Source of the DNA: Methanosarcinales archaeon
GTDB lineage: Archaea > Halobacteriota > Methanosarcinia > Methanosarcinales > Methanogasteraceae
Assembly (NCBI GenBank): GCA_030666765.1
Contig: DAOUXE010000063.1
Span: 1-6,572, forward strand
Direction of reading: 5' to 3'
DNA length: 6,572 nt
Below, piece by piece: positions 4,307 through 6,572 of the stretch. The stretch's first letter is position 1; each line of letters starts with the position of its first letter. The notes below the pieces were generated by a model. The model worked only from the letters and a program-made list of their open reading frames with translations, had not been told where the DNA came from and did not search any database. Made by a program: the position numbers and the translations under genes.

Positions 4307-5119
4307 TCAGTATTTAAAGATATGTCTGGACGGTATCAGCAAAGAAAGAAGAAAAACAACACTGGACACCAGAATGATCGTCGATCCCGACGGCAGATCA
4401 CAGAGATATGAAAGATATATCCCGATTATGGAAAACATTGCGGAAAAAATCATTGAAAGTACCATCATCTTCCATAAAACATCCGTGAACCGTCTGCTTA
4501 CTGTGGCAGGGATTGTCAGGAGAGCGATCACAAGAATTATTCCGACCACGCGTATCAGCACCACCGCAGTCAGTGCGACAAGGCAGAGGAGCAGGAGATA
4601 GAGTCTGTGCGCAGGAACTCCGACCACCGTTGCAAACTCCTCGTCAAAGGATATTGCAAGGAATTCCTTGTAGAAAAGATATACTATGGTTACGATTACC
4701 ACATCCAGAAGTAACATGATCAGGAGATCGGAATACGGCACAGTCAGGATATTTCCAAAGAGATAACTGAATAGATCCGGAGCGTAGCCTGGTGTAAGTG
4801 ATATGAACATGATTCCTATCGCCATACCCATCGCCCAGATGATACCTATCGCAGCATCCTCAGAGAGTCCTCTTCGCCTACTAACCTCACCTATAGAGAG
4901 CGCGGACACAATGCTGAACGGAATCACGCAGATGACAGGTTCGATCCCAAGAAAGTACCCAAGACCGATACCGCCAAAGGAGGCGTGGGCTATTCCACCA
5001 CTTATAAAAACGATCCGTTTCACAACGACATACGTGCCCATGATTCCACATGCGATGGCTGATAGTAGTGCCGCGGTCAGCGCATTCACCATAAATCCAT
5101 ACTGCAGGATCTCAATCAC
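4307..5119 (-). CDS. Metal ABC transporter permease, ABC-3 family (Zn/Mn type)
   Basis: This 270-residue integral membrane protein forms, as a dimer, the channel of a cluster-9 ABC importer. Seen directly: about eight or nine hydrophobic segments (around 8-30, 36-57, 60-75, 89-108, 115-127, 131-150, 173-208, 217-238 and 246-263). It carries the family signature [15 protein letters not shown] (40-54), the cytoplasmic [13 protein letters not shown] loop (80-92), which likely contacts the ATPase, and the [13 protein letters not shown] segment (193-205). It starts at a GTG, one base after the ATPase stop, with AAAGGAG (5127-5133) 7 nt upstream, inside the ATPase gene. It ends HIFKY-TGA. Zinc is the commonest substrate of the family, but manganese or iron cannot be excluded. 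Confidence 0.93.
   Translation of the reverse strand: MIEILQYGFMVNALTAALLSAIACGIMGTYVVVKRIVFISGGIAHASFGGIGLGYFLGIEPVICVIPFSIVSALSIGEVSRRRGLSEDAAIGIIWAMGMAIGIMFISLTPGYAPDLFSYLFGNILTVPYSDLLIMLLLDVVIVTIVYLFYKEFLAISFDEEFATVVGVPAHRLYLLLLCLVALTAVVLIRVVGIILVIALLTIPATVSRRFTDVLWKMMVLSMIFSAMFSIIGIYLSYLCDLPSGSTIILVSSVVFLLSLLIPSRHIFKY
4310..4320 (-). promoter_or_regulatory. TATA box for the aminotransferase transcript
   Basis: TCTTTAAATAC on the minus strand contains TTTAAATA (4311-4318) and lies within the last codons of the permease gene. It predicts a start near 4289, at the upstream ORF. This would let the aminotransferase be expressed apart from the ABC operon. No terminator is visible between them, so readthrough is also possible. 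Confidence 0.45.
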
Positions 5120-5120
5120 T

Positions 5121-5870
5121 TCAATGCTCCTTTAATACTCTATGTGGGAGACCATGCGCGATAAATTCTACCGGGCACTGGTATACCGCCTCCAGATCGT
5201 CCGAGGTCAGCTCTTTCGAGTTGTGATAAAAGAGTCTTCGGTTGAGACACGCGATCTTATCGACGTAAATTGAGATTGCTGTGAGATCATGGGAGACCAT
5301 CACGATCGCCATCTTTTCCTTTAATTTCTCAAGTATTTCATAAAACTCGGTCTGGATGTGGGCATCGATCCCTGCTGCCGGCTCATCGAGCAGGAGCACT
5401 TCCGGCTCTGCCACTAGTGCACGCGCGATGAATACTCTCTGTCGCTCTCCTCCCGACAATTTGCCGATCTGTCTCTCTGCGAATGGTAGCATATCTACCA
5501 TTTTTAGCGTATCGTGCGCCAGTTTCTTGTCCTGATCGGTGTATCTCCCAAATAGTCTCTGTCCGGCGCGTCCGGTCAGCACCACATCCATGACACTGAT
5601 CGGAAAATCATGGTCAAAGAGGCTATGCTGCGGGACGTAGCCTATGTGTCTCCTGTTGCGCGCAGGATCGCCACCAAGAACCTTGACTTCGCCCTTTTCA
5701 GGTGTTATCAGCCCGAGCATGACTTTCAGGAGGGTTGTCTTCCCGCCGCCGTTGGGTCCGATGATTCCAAGAAAGTCGTGGCTGCGTATCGAGATTGTAA
5801 CATCCTCAAGGACAGGTAAATCATCGTGGTACACACACACGTCCCTCAAACCGATCACTTCACCCTTCAT
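5121..5870 (-). CDS. Metal ABC transporter ATP-binding protein (ZnuC/MntB-like)
   Basis: This 249-residue cytoplasmic ATPase powers the importer. Seen directly: Walker A GPNGGGKT (38-45), Q-loop Q81, signature LSGGERQR (138-145), Walker B VLLLDEP (158-164), D-loop AGID (166-169) and switch H194. All catalytic residues are intact. The end, [18 protein letters not shown], is the characteristic tail of cluster-9 metal ABC ATPases and supports a metal rather than another substrate. The ATG lies one base after the binding-protein stop, with no obvious ribosome binding site, so translation is probably coupled. The permease follows after one base. ZnuC-like is the best label; zinc is not proven. Confidence 0.95.
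   Translation of the reverse strand: MKGEVIGLRDVCVYHDDLPVLEDVTISIRSHDFLGIIGPNGGGKTTLLKVMLGLITPEKGEVKVLGGDPARNRRHIGYVPQHSLFDHDFPISVMDVVLTGRAGQRLFGRYTDQDKKLAHDTLKMVDMLPFAERQIGKLSGGERQRVFIARALVAEPEVLLLDEPAAGIDAHIQTEFYEILEKLKEKMAIVMVSHDLTAISIYVDKIACLNRRLFYHNSKELTSDDLEAVYQCPVEFIAHGLPHRVLKEH
5127..5133 (-). promoter_or_regulatory. Shine-Dalgarno setting the GTG start of the permease
   Basis: AAAGGAG, inside the last codons of the ATPase gene, is separated by 7 nt from the GTG at 5117-5119. This supports the non-ATG start. Confidence 0.7.
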
Positions 5871-5871
5871 G

Positions 5872-6572
5872 TCATGTCAGGTATCTGGCAAATGCCGCTG
5901 ATACCGCGCGCATATTCGCAGTATAATCTTTTGCAAGCGGGTCAATGAATACAACCGTTCCGCCGATCTCGTCTGCTATAACCTCCGCGCTCTCGGAATT
6001 GAACTGCGGCGAAGCAAATACTGTGGTGATGTTGTTCGCTCTTGCGGTGTCTGCCAGACGCACAAGGTCGGACGCACTCGGCTCTTTTCCCTCGATCTCG
6101 ATCGGTACTTGCTCCAGCTGGTAATCTCTTGCAAAGTAACCCCATGCCGGATGATATACCATGAACTTCCTGTTTTTTATTCCGGAAAGGTTGTTTCTGA
6201 TATCTTCATCAAGATTCGTGAGGTCTTTGAGATAGTCTTCCTTGTTTCCGGTGTAGTACTCACTGTTACCCGGATCGATCTTAATCAGTGCATCGCTTAT
6301 GTGTTCCACCTGAGTCCTTACCAGCGCTGGCGAAAGCCAGATATGCGGGTCATTTCCAATGATTTTGATCCCCTCTGACGAGTCAACGACCTGCATACCC
6401 ATGTTTGCAGATTCGATCTTTTTCATCCATACCTTCTCAAACGGGATGTGCCCGATCCGCACATAGAGTTTTGCACGGCTGACACCCTGCAGTTGACCTG
6501 GACTCGGTTCATACGTGGCAGGGCTTGCCCCGGGCGGAATCATGACCGTAACAGCGACTTTCTCCCCTCCGA
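5872..6572 (-). CDS. Metal ABC transporter substrate-binding protein (ZnuA/TroA family), N terminus cut by window edge
   Basis: The last 232 residues of a cluster-9 solute-binding protein are visible. It captures a divalent metal outside the cell and delivers it to the permease. The frame stays open through 6572 with GGEKVAVTVMIPPGASPATYEP, so the ATG at 6543 is internal; the signal peptide or lipobox is outside the window. Counting the first full codon (6570) as residue 1, likely metal ligands are H76 (in DPHIWLSP), H140 (in HPAWGYFARDY) and D210 (in IDPLA). The IEIEGKEPSA segment (157-166) is typical. The first ligand, normally a His in PHTYEP, is Ala18 here, and H41 in RIGHIPFEKVW may replace it. 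No His-rich metal loop, common in some ZnuA proteins, is visible. It is the first visible gene of a tightly packed operon with the ATPase and permease. Zinc, manganese or iron remain possible. Confidence 0.92.
   Translation of the reverse strand, partial: GGEKVAVTVMIPPGASPATYEPSPGQLQGVSRAKLYVRIGHIPFEKVWMKKIESANMGMQVVDSSEGIKIIGNDPHIWLSPALVRTQVEHISDALIKIDPGNSEYYTGNKEDYLKDLTNLDEDIRNNLSGIKNRKFMVYHPAWGYFARDYQLEQVPIEIEGKEPSASDLVRLADTARANNITTVFASPQFNSESAEVIADEIGGTVVFIDPLAKDYTANMRAVSAAFARYLT

Overview
The window looks like the chromosome of an anaerobic euryarchaeon, most likely a methanogen or a methanogen-related lineage (for example ANME or Syntrophoarchaeum-like). Evidence: a diphthine synthase of the one-gene archaeal type, an archaeal/eukaryotic MCT-1/Tma20-type PUA protein, a short NifB without the bacterial NifX tail, TATA-box promoters at archaeal spacing, and genes that appear leaderless. 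In archaea NifB is known mainly from methanogens and their relatives. The exact genus cannot be read from this sequence.

Layout. Bases 1-259 carry no convincing gene. On the minus strand, reading from 2236 down to 260, come dphB (diphthine synthase), a small NifU C-terminal-domain Fe-S protein that probably starts at a TTG, and nifB, whose ATG overlaps the NifU stop. Divergent from dphB on the plus strand is the PUA-domain protein (2289-2774). The short gap between these two holds one near-symmetric TATA box about 26-27 nt from each ATG, so it probably serves both genes. A 328-base gene-free stretch (2775-3102) follows. It has a good archaeal promoter, three stacked inverted repeats and a T tract, and is my best candidate for an undescribed small RNA. 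Then, all on the minus strand and entering from the right edge, come a metal-uptake ABC operon (binding protein, cut by the window edge; ATPase; permease) and a class I aminotransferase. The aminotransferase is preceded by a 12-17 codon upstream ORF that overlaps its start.

How the genes work together. The ABC genes form one cluster-9 (zinc/manganese type) importer: the binding protein captures the metal, the permease carries it across the membrane and the ATPase drives transport. The NifU-domain protein and NifB form a second unit: a NifU-type carrier could hand Fe-S clusters to NifB, which fuses them into the 8Fe core used for nitrogenase cofactors. No nitrogenase structural gene is present here. 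dphB and the PUA protein both serve translation (EF-2 diphthamide, and ribosome/RNA binding).
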